Shown here: positions 23,602-30,588 of the stretch, piece after piece
How the letters are laid out: every line of letters starts with the position of its first letter
Numbering within the stretch: position 1 is the stretch's first letter
Source of the DNA: Bacillota bacterium
GTDB taxonomy: Bacteria; Bacillota; Sulfobacillia; Sulfobacillales; Sulfobacillaceae
DNA: 35,243 nt
Assembly: GCA_021799435.1 (NCBI GenBank)
Contig: JAJZAN010000028.1
Coordinates: 1 to 35,243 of the forward strand
Reading direction: 5' to 3'
Translations under genes and position numbers: made by a program
Notes under the pieces: model-generated
What the model saw: the letters and a program-made list of their open reading frames with translations, nothing else
What the model was told of the DNA's origin: nothing
The model's database searches: none

Positions 23602-24441
23602 GTGGAGGTGCTGAACCACAAGGAAGCGCCCATCAACGAGCAGGAGTGGGAAGCGTTAAACCAAACGGTGACCCAAGTTGCCCGCAGGCAATTGGTCGGT
23701 CGGCGGTTTCTGCCCCTCTTTGGTCCGATGGGACCTGGCGTCCAAATCGTGCAAGTTGACCGAACCGCCAGCTGGGACCTGGGTCAAGTGACCATGCAGG
23801 GGGACATGGACGATGCAGTGGCTGTCGACCGGGTGTATCAACGCGTCCCGGTGTTGTCCAAAGACTTTGTCTTGGACTGGCGGGATCTTGAGCAGGCGCG
23901 AGCGGCGGGAGGCGGGCTGGATTGGTCTCAGGCGGCTGCCGCGGCCAGCTTTGTCGCCTTGGCGGAGGACCATGTGATTTTTCATGGCATCGCCGATCAG
24001 AATTTGGATGGATTGTTGACGGTGGAAGGGCGGCATATCCTGTCCTCGGAGGGATGGGAGGAGCCCGGCAGCGGCTTTGTGGATGCCTCCCGGGCGGTCA
24101 GTCATCTGACCTCAGCCGGGTTCATGCCGCCCTTCACGGTTATCGCCGGTGTCACCATCTATGCGTTGTGGCACCGACTCTATGGCAATAGCGGCGTATT
24201 GGAAGTGGGGCAGATTGAGCGATTGGTGGGGGGCGGAGTGTTTCCCTCGGCCTTAGTGCCCAACAACACCTTTGTGGTCGTGGCTCCGGGGCCGGAGAAC
24301 ATAGACTTGGCGGTTGGTTTGGACCTCAGCGCCGCGTTTGTGGAGTCCACCAAAATGAATCACATCTTTCGGGTTCTGGAGACCGTGTCGCTTCGCATCA
24401 AACGTACGAGTGCCATCTGCCAGATTTGGCAACAGGGCTGA
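23602..24441 (+). CDS. Encapsulin shell protein, family 1 (HK97 fold)
   Basis: Self-assembling protein of a bacterial nanocompartment, 279 residues. The N-terminus matches family 1 encapsulins: LNHKEAPINEQEWEALN, ARRQLVGRRFLPLFGPMGPG. Further family segments are KDFVLDWRDLEQARA, EDHVIFHGIADQNLDGLL, GGVFPSALVPNNTFVVVAPG and VGLDLSAAFVE. The length is slightly above that of Thermotoga encapsulin (about 264). The start is GTG 23602, immediately after the cargo stop, with GGGGAGGGAGA as SD, so cargo and shell are coupled. The older name linocin M18/CFP29 refers to the same family; a bacteriocin role is not implied. Shell size (T=1 or larger) cannot be told from sequence. Confidence 0.93.
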   Translation: MEVLNHKEAPINEQEWEALNQTVTQVARRQLVGRRFLPLFGPMGPGVQIVQVDRTASWDLGQVTMQGDMDDAVAVDRVYQRVPVLSKDFVLDWRDLEQARAAGGGLDWSQAAAAASFVALAEDHVIFHGIADQNLDGLLTVEGRHILSSEGWEEPGSGFVDASRAVSHLTSAGFMPPFTVIAGVTIYALWHRLYGNSGVLEVGQIERLVGGGVFPSALVPNNTFVVVAPGPENIDLAVGLDLSAAFVESTKMNHIFRVLETVSLRIKRTSAICQIWQQG

Positions 24442-24487
24442 TTTGGGCGGCCCCCTGCGGTATGCTCTAAGCACGGGGGCGATTGCT

Positions 24488-25045
24488 TTGTCAGATGCAT
24501 CGCAAGGTTCGGAGTTTGTCCAGTGGCGGCACGCGCCGCCGAGCGAGTGGCAATTCTGTCCGCTCTGCCGGTCCGACTTGACCAACCAGGTTTGGGACGG
24601 CAAGATGCGGCGCTATTGCCCCGCGTGCGGATTTGTGTACTGGGAGCGGCCCGTTCCAGCGGCAGCCGCCGTGGTGTTGGATCCGGCCCGCCAGCCGGGT
24701 CAGATGGTCTTGGTGCGGCGGCGCTACCCGCCCGAGGAGGGACAGTGGACCTTACCGGGCGGCGGCATCGAGGCGGGCGAATCGGTGCAGGAGGCGGCAC
24801 GGCGCGAGGTGCTGGAAGAAACGGGTTTAGCAGTGGCCGTGGACCAGCAAATTGGGACCTGGTCGACGCCGTCAGCGGAGACGCTCATTACGTTTTTCGC
24901 GGCGCATGTTCTCGGCGGTCAATTGGAGGCGGGTACTGATGCCCTGGAAGCGGCCTGGTTTCCCATTGCGGCGTTGCCGGACCTCGCTTTCAACACCCAC
25001 CGTGACGCTGTGGAAAGCTTTCGCAAGCACATTTCTTCTTTATAG
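24488..25045 (+). CDS. Nudix hydrolase with N-terminal zinc ribbon
   Basis: Hydrolyses a nucleoside diphosphate-linked substrate. A zinc ribbon lies at residues 24-47 (CPLC and CPAC), and the Nudix box at about 92-114 fits G-x5-E-x7-R-E-V-x-E-E-x-G (GGIEAGESVQEAA, then RREVLEETGL). The zinc ribbon plus Nudix arrangement resembles NADH pyrophosphatase-like proteins, but the NudC quality motif is not seen, so the substrate is open. The start is uncertain: TTG 24488 (185 residues) is chosen because a purine run GGGGGCG precedes it; the frame is open back to 24410 inside the encapsulin gene. It probably follows the encapsulin transcript or a weak own promoter. Confidence 0.85.
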   Translation: MSDASQGSEFVQWRHAPPSEWQFCPLCRSDLTNQVWDGKMRRYCPACGFVYWERPVPAAAAVVLDPARQPGQMVLVRRRYPPEEGQWTLPGGGIEAGESVQEAARREVLEETGLAVAVDQQIGTWSTPSAETLITFFAAHVLGGQLEAGTDALEAAWFPIAALPDLAFNTHRDAVESFRKHISSL

Positions 25046-25054
25046 TAAGTGAGT

Positions 25055-25060
25055 TATAAT
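25055..25060 (+). promoter_or_regulatory. -10 element of LigB-type dioxygenase gene
   Basis: A perfect TATAAT at 25055-25060 in a short AT-rich stretch, 32 nt before the start codon. No consensus -35 is visible at the right distance. Confidence 0.5.
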
Positions 25061-25091
25061 AAGTAATAATAAGGGTAGGGGAGGCGATGGA

Positions 25092-25874
25092 ATGCTGCCG
25101 GCGTTGTTTGTCGCCCACGGCTCACCCATGATTGCCATCGAAGAAAGCGACTACGGCACGTTTTTGGATCGTTTCGGGCGGAGCCTGCCGCGACCTCAGG
25201 CCGTGGTGGTGTTTTCGGCCCACTGGGAGAGCCGTATTCAACAGATTAGCGCGGTGGACGGTCCTTATGAGACGATTTATGACTTTGGCGGGTTTCCCGA
25301 CGAGCTGTATCAAGTAACCTATCCCGCCCACGGTCATTCGGGGCTGGCACGGCAAGTCGCAGACTTATTCCGAAAGCGCGGGATCGAGTCCTCATTGAAC
25401 ACCCAGCGGGGATTGGATCATGGGGCTTGGACTCTCTTGCGAAGGCTCTTTCCTGAGGCTGACGTGCCTGTCGTAGCCTTGTCCGTTAATGCCGCCTTGC
25501 CGCCGGAAGAGCAGTTTCGCATCGGCGAAAGCTTAGCACCGCTTCGTGATCAGAACGTCCTTATCATGGGGAGCGGGGTGACAGTGCATAACTTCCAATT
25601 GCTGAGATATACGGGGAATCCGGACGTGCAGGCCGCCGTTCAAGCCTTCGAACGGTGGCTCCACGAGAAGCTTCAAGCATGGGACTTGGATGCCTTGTTC
25701 CATTACGCGGAGCGGGCGCCCTATGCGAATCTGGCGGTGCCGGCGGGCGGCAGCGAGCACTTCGCGCCCCTGTTTTACGCCATGGGGGCAGCCGGGTCGG
25801 GGGCCGCGTTTTTGTTACAGCATCATAGTTGGATGTGGGGCGTGATGTCCAACGATGTGTTTCAGTTTAGCTGA
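25092..25874 (+). CDS. LigB/DODA-type extradiol ring-cleavage dioxygenase
   Basis: Class III extradiol dioxygenase family (YgiD/4,5-DOPA dioxygenase type), metal-dependent, 260 residues. Conserved histidines appear at H9 (LFVAHGSP), H44 (VVVFSAHWES), H166 (GSGVTVHNF) and H223 (GGSEHFAPLFYA), together with the family element YDFGGFPDELYQVTYPA. The natural substrate is unknown; many bacterial members are annotated as aromatic ring-opening enzymes without proof. AGGGGAGGC precedes the ATG. It has its own -10 and is convergent with the DUF948-like gene. Confidence 0.88.
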   Translation: MLPALFVAHGSPMIAIEESDYGTFLDRFGRSLPRPQAVVVFSAHWESRIQQISAVDGPYETIYDFGGFPDELYQVTYPAHGHSGLARQVADLFRKRGIESSLNTQRGLDHGAWTLLRRLFPEADVPVVALSVNAALPPEEQFRIGESLAPLRDQNVLIMGSGVTVHNFQLLRYTGNPDVQAAVQAFERWLHEKLQAWDLDALFHYAERAPYANLAVPAGGSEHFAPLFYAMGAAGSGAAFLLQHHSWMWGVMSNDVFQFS

Positions 25875-25889
25875 CCGTACGCCCCAGCA

Positions 25890-25920
25890 TAAAAAATCCC
25901 GACCCATCTCGGAGTCGGGG
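25890..25920 (-). terminator. Terminator of the YtxH/DUF948-like operon
   Basis: On the minus strand CCCGAC (25919-25914) pairs with GTCGGG (25903-25898) around a 10-nt loop and is followed by ATTTTTT (25897-25891). On the plus strand the hairpin is followed by AAAACTTT, so it mainly serves the minus-strand operon. Confidence 0.8.
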
Positions 25921-25934
25921 AAAACTTTGGGATG

Positions 25935-26375
25935 CTACATGGGGAGGCTTGGGCCGTCAGCCTGCAAAGCGGCGGCCGTTTTCTTTTTTGGGGCTTTCTC
26001 CTGACGTTTTTTTTGGCGCCGTTGCCGCACCAGCTTCCAACCAAGAGATGCCCCTTGCAACCACAGCGACCGACTGGACTTTTTGCTGCGAGAGGAAGAA
26101 TTCCGGCCCACAAACAAAGCTGCAACCGCTCCCACCACACCGCCAATGCGCCGGGCCGCCGTTTGCACTTCGTGGACGGTAGCCCCAATACGCTCCGTGG
26201 TCTCCCGCAATTGGGAGGCCAACTGGCGCAGTTCCGAGAGTTCGTTCACCAGAATCTGTTCAAAGGCCATCAGGTGACTTACTAACCGGATCAGGACGAC
26301 GACCGCGAAGACGGCGATAAGCGCCATGACGGCCATCGAAATGGCGATAATGGTTAGAGCGGTTGCGCTGCTCAT
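25935..26375 (-). CDS. DUF948-like membrane-anchored protein
   Basis: A 146-residue protein with one N-terminal membrane segment (about 5-30, IIAISMAVMALIAVFAVVVL). An amphipathic helix follows (NELSELRQLASQLRETTERI), then a second hydrophobic stretch GGVVGAVAALFVG. The tail is very basic and ends in a KKRQEKAPKKK-type region. This matches the DUF948 layout seen beside YtxH-like genes in Firmicutes (YtxG/YtxH stress proteins in Bacillus); the role is unknown. The start ATG 26375 overlaps the stop of the YtxH-like gene (ATGA). Open frame upstream of it lies within that gene. Confidence 0.75.
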   Translation of the reverse strand: MSSATALTIIAISMAVMALIAVFAVVVLIRLVSHLMAFEQILVNELSELRQLASQLRETTERIGATVHEVQTAARRIGGVVGAVAALFVGRNSSSRSKKSSRSLWLQGASLGWKLVRQRRQKKRQEKAPKKKTAAALQADGPSLPM

Positions 26376-26650
26376 GCCCCGTGCCCTTCGTCGTTGGCCG
26401 GCAAAGCATCGTCGTCGTCCAAGGCAATCTCGGTCATGCCCCGGTGCCACAACTCCTGGCCCTTTTTGGTCAGGTTTTCACGAATATCGCGCACACTGCC
26501 GCTCACCTGATCCAGCGTACCCTGGGTCTTCTTCTTGAGGTTCTCGCGAGTCTCGGTACCGGTCGATGGAGCCAGCAAAATGCCAGCCACAAATCCGATA
26601 GCCGCTCCAAGTAACAATCCGCTGACACGATCCCAAGTGCGGTCGTCCAT
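26372..26650 (-). CDS. YtxH-like protein
   Basis: A 92-residue protein. A single glycine-rich membrane or membrane-associated segment (VSGLLLGAAIGFVAGILLAP, the YtxH signature ending in LLAPSTGTETRENL) is followed by a charged helix. Family members respond to general stress in Bacillus, but the function is not known. The start ATG 26650 follows AAGGAGG (26656-26662). The longer frame to 26716 has no SD. It is first in a two-gene operon, with a perfect ATTGTG-A-CACAAT palindrome about 27 bp upstream. Confidence 0.8.
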   Translation of the reverse strand: MDDRTWDRVSGLLLGAAIGFVAGILLAPSTGTETRENLKKKTQGTLDQVSGSVRDIRENLTKKGQELWHRGMTEIALDDDDALPANDEGHGA

Positions 26651-26676
26651 CTTCTCGCCTCCTTCGTTGTTCGTCC

Positions 26677-26689
26677 ATTGTGACACAAT
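26677..26689. promoter_or_regulatory. Perfect 13-bp palindrome before YtxH-like operon
   Basis: ATTGTG (26677-26682), A, CACAAT (26684-26689). Perfect 6+1+6 symmetry directly upstream of the SD, at or just past the expected promoter, is typical of a repressor operator. A -10 could be TATAGC read on the minus strand further upstream. Confidence 0.5.
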
Positions 26690-26951
26690 TTGGCTATAGA
26701 GGAAAGGCTTTTCCAATCCTTGGCAATGGTTGCATCGGCCTTTTCATGGTATTGCGCGCCGTCGGGCCGCGTGCGCGGCCCGCTCGGCAATCCCGGGTAA
26801 AATGTGTTGCTCGATGCGCAGACTGAATTTTGCGACTACACGTCCGGAGGGCTCTGCTGGTAGAATAAAAAGGCATCAGTGGTCGACGTAAACCGAGTCT
26901 GGGAACCGCACGGGGCCGCAGGGCAACGGGTGGAGTCTGGCCAAGCACCTA

Positions 26952-26960
26952 TGTTATACT
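26952..26960 (+). promoter_or_regulatory. Extended -10 of glycosyltransferase-gtrA promoter
   Basis: TGTTATACT (TGn-TATACT), the same type as before the DMT transporter, 83 nt upstream of the glycosyltransferase ATG. No clear -35. Confidence 0.45.
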
Positions 26961-27042
26961 AGGCTGGTTTCCAATTCCGGAGTCACCATTTGTTGGGGTT
27001 CCGCGTTGGATCCGAACCAAGTTGTCATGAGATGGGGAGACC

Positions 27043-28173
27043 ATGAGAATAGTCTTTGTGACAGAAACCTGGTGGCCATCCACGGACGGCGTGGTCACAC
27101 GATTGACCGCAACTTTGCGTGAGCTGAAGAAGATGGGCCATGAGATGATGGTCATTGCGCCGCGGGGCGGCGATCCGGTCTTCGAAGGCATTCCCGTGAA
27201 GGACGTGCCAAACGTGAGTGTTGGGTTTATCTACGGCGGCAAACCCTGGGGTATGCCTCTGCCGCGGATAGGCCACTACATTCGGGAATTTAATCCGGAT
27301 GTGGTCCACGCCATTAACCCGTTTGTCATCGGGTGGGGCGGCGTTTTATCCGCTGTGTCGCAAGGACGGCCCTTAGTGGCGTCCTATCACACGAATATTG
27401 CCCAATATGCCGACTTCTACCATTTGGGATTTACCAAGCCCGCCATCTGGGCCTGCCTGCGTGCGCTGCATAACCGCGCCGATTTGAATCTAGCCACGTC
27501 TGAAGCGGTGCGTCAGGAAATTGTATCCCAAGGGATTAAAAATGTGCGTGTATGGGCGCGCGGTGTGGACCTGGATTTGTTCAATCCATCCAAGCGTTCC
27601 GACGCCATGCGGCGTCGATTGACCAACGGTCATCCCGAGCGGATGATTGCCTTGTCGGTTGGACGGATCGCATTGGAAAAGGGCCTGGATCGCCTGACAG
27701 CGTTGTTTGGATCCAATCCTGATCTGCATTTGGCGTTTGTCGGAGACGGTCCGGCCCGTCCTGGTCTGGAAGAATTATTCAACGGGACGCCGACCAGCTT
27801 CGTAGGGACATTGCACGGCGAAGAGCTTGCGGCGGCGTATGCGTCAGCGGACGTGTTTGTGTTCCCGTCTACGACTGACACCTTGGGGCTTGTGCTCTTG
27901 GAAGCGATGGCGTCGGGGTTGCCCATCATCGCCGCCGAAAGCAGTCCCACCCATGAACTCACCGACCAAAGCGGCGCGGGTCTCCTGTTCCATGTCGACC
28001 ATCCAGAAACCATCGGCCAGCGGGTGCACGAACTGATGCACTCGGCGCGGCGCGAGGAGCTATCCCGGCGTGCGCGCCACGAGGCCGAACGCTGGGGTTG
28101 GCGCGTGCCTACGGCCGAACTAGTGAGCTGGTATCACGAAGTGATGGGAGAGCAACGGGGCAGCACCGCATGA
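27043..28173 (+). CDS. GT4-family glycosyltransferase
   Basis: A GT-B fold retaining glycosyltransferase of 376 residues. The N-terminal Rossmann half starts RIVFVTETWWPSTDGVVTRL and includes DVVHAINPFVIGWGG. The nucleotide-sugar half shows ALSVGRIALEKGLDRLTALF, FVGDGPARPGLEELF and the donor-binding E-x7-E region in PSTTDTLGLVLLEAMASGLP. It is closest in pattern to MgtA/PimB-type mannosyltransferases or SQD2-like sulfoquinovosyl-DAG synthase, so a membrane glycolipid product is plausible but not proven. GGGGAGACC precedes the ATG. Its TGA overlaps the gtrA-like ATG (ATGA). Confidence 0.9.
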   Translation: MRIVFVTETWWPSTDGVVTRLTATLRELKKMGHEMMVIAPRGGDPVFEGIPVKDVPNVSVGFIYGGKPWGMPLPRIGHYIREFNPDVVHAINPFVIGWGGVLSAVSQGRPLVASYHTNIAQYADFYHLGFTKPAIWACLRALHNRADLNLATSEAVRQEIVSQGIKNVRVWARGVDLDLFNPSKRSDAMRRRLTNGHPERMIALSVGRIALEKGLDRLTALFGSNPDLHLAFVGDGPARPGLEELFNGTPTSFVGTLHGEELAAAYASADVFVFPSTTDTLGLVLLEAMASGLPIIAAESSPTHELTDQSGAGLLFHVDHPETIGQRVHELMHSARREELSRRARHEAERWGWRVPTAELVSWYHEVMGEQRGSTA

Positions 28174-28595
28174 AGCGCTTTTTACAACTCCTGAAGTTCA
28201 TCTTCGTGGGCTTTGGCAACGCCATTATTGATTTAGGCGTGTTTAATGGGCTGTACTTCCTGTTCCCCACCCACCATGTGCGGCAGCTGGTTTTTTACAA
28301 CACCCTCGCCGTGGGGGCTGCCATTCTAAACAGCTATATGTGGAACAGCCGCTGGACCTTTCGCCGTCAGCACAAGCGCCAAGGTCCAGGGGCCATGCGT
28401 CAGCGTCTGCTATTTTTGATTCAGTCCTTGATTAACGTCGTGGTCAACGACCTCATTTTGGGCTTTATAGCCCCACTCATTGCGGACACCCACGCGGTCA
28501 ACCACATCTTAGCCAATAATATCGCCAAGCTGTTGGCCATGTTCTTGGCTTCTTTGACCAGCTTCTTGATGATGAAGTTGGTCGTCTTCGTCTAG
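28170..28595 (+). CDS. GtrA-like membrane protein
   Basis: A 141-residue integral membrane protein with four predicted helices, GtrA family. The signature KFIFVGFGNAIIDLGVFNGL is at the N-terminus and NSYMWNSRWTFRR follows the second helix, as in family members. These proteins are thought to flip polyprenyl-linked sugars or help sugar transfer to the cell surface. Coupling by ATGA overlap to a GT4 glycosyltransferase suggests the pair builds or exports one glycoconjugate. The longer frame from 28098 lies in the glycosyltransferase. Its stop codon overlaps the convergent gene's stop (CTAG). Confidence 0.88.
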   Translation: MKRFLQLLKFIFVGFGNAIIDLGVFNGLYFLFPTHHVRQLVFYNTLAVGAAILNSYMWNSRWTFRRQHKRQGPGAMRQRLLFLIQSLINVVVNDLILGFIAPLIADTHAVNHILANNIAKLLAMFLASLTSFLMMKLVVFV

Positions 28596-29236
28596 GTTCC
28601 CTCTTTTAGTAAATACGATGGGATGGCGATTCCGGGATCTTGCACGGGGTCCTGTTCAGGGCGCCCTCTCGTCACCGAGAGGGGGATAACGCCTGCCCAA
28701 GTGGTCCGGTCCAGGTCTTCTGCGTCGTCAGAAGGGGGGCCGGAGCGAATTTTGGCTGAGGCATGCTCCAAGGGAATGGCGAACACCCGCGTGCGTTTTA
28801 ATTCGACGGGATTGGGGGTGCGGGCGTCTTCCCAGCGTCCTTCGGCCACGCGGTCGGAAAACGCCTTCAAGGCTGCCAGTTTTTCCTCCACGTCGGTCAC
28901 TTCGCGCGCTAAGCCGTAGGCGACCACGGAGCGATAATTGGCAGAGTGGTTGTATAACGACCGAGCCAGTACCAACCCGTCTAAGAGTGTAATGGACACC
29001 GCCACGGGAACAGGTTTCCCCAAGTCCTTAAAGATGCCGGCCGCCACGGCCCCGTGCAGATACAGTGTGTCGTTAATGCGGGCATGCAGGGTGGGGATCA
29101 CGACGGGCAGATCGTCGCGAACCGCTGCGATTTGACACACGTATGCCTCGTCGACGATGGCATGGATGGTCTCAGGGTCATAATGTCCCCGTTCGGGGTG
29201 CCGGCGCACCATGCGCTTCGGTAACTTAGATGGCAT
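28592..29236 (-). CDS. Pyridoxamine 5'-phosphate oxidase-like FMN-binding split-barrel protein
   Basis: A 214-residue flavin-binding protein of the NimA/PNPOx-like type (Pyridox_oxase_2). Visible elements are KRMVRRHPERGHYD, AYVCQIAAVRDDLPVVIPT, DTLYLHGAVAAGI, and SITLLDGLVLARSLYNHSAN then YRSVVAYG. These are the conserved core of this group; substrates are unknown and some relatives reduce nitroimidazoles. The start ATG 29236 follows AAGGAGG (29243-29249); the open frame to 29434 is not used. It is divergent from a GNAT gene and convergent with gtrA. Confidence 0.87.
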   Translation of the reverse strand: MPSKLPKRMVRRHPERGHYDPETIHAIVDEAYVCQIAAVRDDLPVVIPTLHARINDTLYLHGAVAAGIFKDLGKPVPVAVSITLLDGLVLARSLYNHSANYRSVVAYGLAREVTDVEEKLAALKAFSDRVAEGRWEDARTPNPVELKRTRVFAIPLEHASAKIRSGPPSDDAEDLDRTTWAGVIPLSVTRGRPEQDPVQDPGIAIPSYLLKEGT

Positions 29237-29344
29237 GAAAGCATCCTCCTTACCCCCATCATGCCTGATTCGCGCCCCGTTTCCCAGTGGTTGAGGCGGA
29301 CCTTGGGAACGGCCATACTGAGACCTTGAAGGGTTGTGGGAGAA

Positions 29345-29773
29345 ATGGCTATCGTGTTGTGGCCAGGGGACATCAGCTATGTCGACCGCATCCAATCGCT
29401 CCTGGCCGCGGCGGTGGGAAATCCCTCGGAGCAATCGGTGATGGCGCTCCTCAACGGGACCTACCGGGAGTCCGGAGCCCGTTTGGACATGATCTTTGAC
29501 GGTCCTGAGCTGGTCGGGGTTGTCGGGTCCCTACGCATACATCCCGGCTTGGCAGAAATTCTGCACATGGCCGTCGACGCGCCATACCGGGGGAAGGGTT
29601 GGGGGAGGATGGCCATTCAGCACCTCCGTACCGACGTGTACCCTGATGTTTGGTTGATGGCGGAAACGGATCGCGATGCGGTCGGGTTTTATGCCCAGCT
29701 GGGATTTCACGTCACATCGCTGGGAGAAAAATATCCCGGCCGCGAGCGTTTTCAGTGCGTTCTCAAACCCTAG
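29345..29773 (+). CDS. GNAT-family N-acetyltransferase
   Basis: A small acetyl-CoA-dependent acetyltransferase of about 142 residues. The acetyl-CoA pyrophosphate loop is in VDAPYRGKGWGRMAI (R-G-K-G-W-G, fitting R/Q-x-x-G-x-G/A), preceded by strand 4 (LAEILHMAV) and followed by AVGFYAQLGFHVTSLG, the usual GNAT C-terminal motif B. The acceptor is unknown. Start choice is uncertain: ATG 29345 and in-frame GTG 29336 both have an SD only two bases away. It ends 25 nt before the convergent peroxiredoxin stop. Confidence 0.85.
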   Translation: MAIVLWPGDISYVDRIQSLLAAAVGNPSEQSVMALLNGTYRESGARLDMIFDGPELVGVVGSLRIHPGLAEILHMAVDAPYRGKGWGRMAIQHLRTDVYPDVWLMAETDRDAVGFYAQLGFHVTSLGEKYPGRERFQCVLKP

Positions 29774-29798
29774 GAACGAATGAGGAGCTCCTCGCCTG

Positions 29799-30440
29799 CT
29801 ATTCGTTCACCTTGTAGTACCACGCTTTGTAGCCGCTCTCGCCCTGACTTTCCCAACGCTTCTCCAGCGATTCGACGGTGCTGGGAGCGGGACTCAGCGT
29901 GGGCTGTCCGGGTGTCCAGTTGGCCGGCAAGGCACTGCCGTGCACGTTCTCTTGGAATGCATCAAAGACGCGCAAGAGCTCGTCGATGTTCCGGCCGATA
30001 GGGGCCGGGTAGGTGAGGGTGGCCCGAATGGTCGATTTGGGGTCAATGAAAAAGACGCTGCGGACCGGGGTGGTGTCGGATTCGGCACTCACCATGCCGT
30101 AAAGGCGTGCGACCTTTAAATCCAGGTCCGCGATTACGGGGAAGGTGACGTCGACGCCAAAGGTGTGTTTGATGCTGTCTAGCCAGGCCAAATGCGAATA
30201 GACTGAGTCCACCGACAAGCCCAAGAGCTTTACGCCGCGTTCCTCGAAATCTTTGGATCGCCTTGCCAAGGCGACGAATTCGGACGTTCAGACCGGGGTA
30301 AAGTCGGCGGGGTGAGAAAACAGCATCAGCCAGTGGCCCGCAAAGTCAGCCAGACGCACTACACCCTGAGTGGTGGTGGCCTCAAAATTAGGCGCTTTGT
30401 CTCCCAATCGCAAGCAATGATGCTCGCTATCCTGCAACAT
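29799..30440 (-). CDS. Prx6-type peroxiredoxin with in-frame TGA at peroxidatic Cys (candidate selenoprotein)
   Basis: A 1-Cys (Prx6/AhpC-TSA) peroxidase of 213 residues if the TGA at 30290-30288 (codon 51) is read through. The sequence reads MLFSHPADFTPV, TGA, TSEFVALARRSKDF, so the TGA sits exactly at the peroxidatic Cys of the HPADFTPVC motif. The frame is intact before and after: LGDKAPNFEATTTQG upstream; LLGLSVDSVYSHLAWLD, RSVFFIDPKSTIRATLTYP and WTPGQPTLSPAPS downstream, all typical of Prx6. ATG 30440 has AGGAGG six bases upstream. A SECIS-like hairpin follows the TGA. Gene callers would split it into 30494-30288 and 30269-29799. A nonsense mutation is the alternative. Confidence 0.8.
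30258..30274 (-). promoter_or_regulatory. Putative bacterial SECIS element in peroxiredoxin gene
   Basis: On the minus strand, 13 nt after the TGA, TCGCCTT (30274-30268) pairs perfectly with AAGGCGA (30264-30258) around the 3-nt loop GGC. The apical loop starts 21 nt after the TGA and its first two bases are G. Distance and loop match known bacterial SECIS features and the element in the ArsC-like gene. Confidence 0.65.
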
Positions 30441-30545
30441 GGTCATCCTCCTGCACGAATGTGCTCGACCAAGAGAGCCTCGGACGGCTTCCATAGTATG
30501 GCCAGTTTGAGGGGGCCCATGAACGAGAACCGCCCGTTTTTAGCA

Positions 30546-30570
30546 AGAAAAAACCGCCCAAAGGGGGTCT
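30546..30570 (-). terminator. Possible terminator of GH18 gene
   Basis: On the minus strand a short imperfect stem (ACCCCC with GGGCGGT, one mismatch; 30568-30553) is followed by TTTTTTC. It begins about 20 nt after the GH18 stop. The stem is weak, so confidence is moderate. Confidence 0.5.
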
Positions 30571-30588
30571 CTTTTCGTCATGCGTCCT

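Larger units (their letters stand above)
26651..27042. other. 392-bp divergent intergenic region
   Basis: Between the YtxH-like operon and the glycosyltransferase. It contains the palindrome at 26677-26689, a strong GC hairpin GGGCCGC/GCGGCCC (26764-26770 and 26775-26781, 4-nt loop, no T tract), a TAGAAT at 26861 without a -35, and the extended -10 TGTTATACT at 26952-26960. The minus strand 26870-26755 encodes a protein-like stretch (VVAKFSLRIEQHILPGIAER) with no start codon; no gene is called. Confidence 0.5.

Noticed and set aside
22765-24441. Phage head gene or bacteriocin (linocin) for the shell protein
   Set aside because: No phage terminase, portal or tail genes are nearby, and the cargo gene with TVGSL tail fits an encapsulin.
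26764-26781. GC hairpin as a terminator
   Set aside because: The 7-bp stem is perfect, but neither strand has a T tract after it; it may be chance in GC-rich DNA.
30269-30494. Peroxiredoxin as a frameshifted pseudogene
   Set aside because: Both parts are in the same frame; only one TGA separates them, at the catalytic Cys codon, with no other damage.
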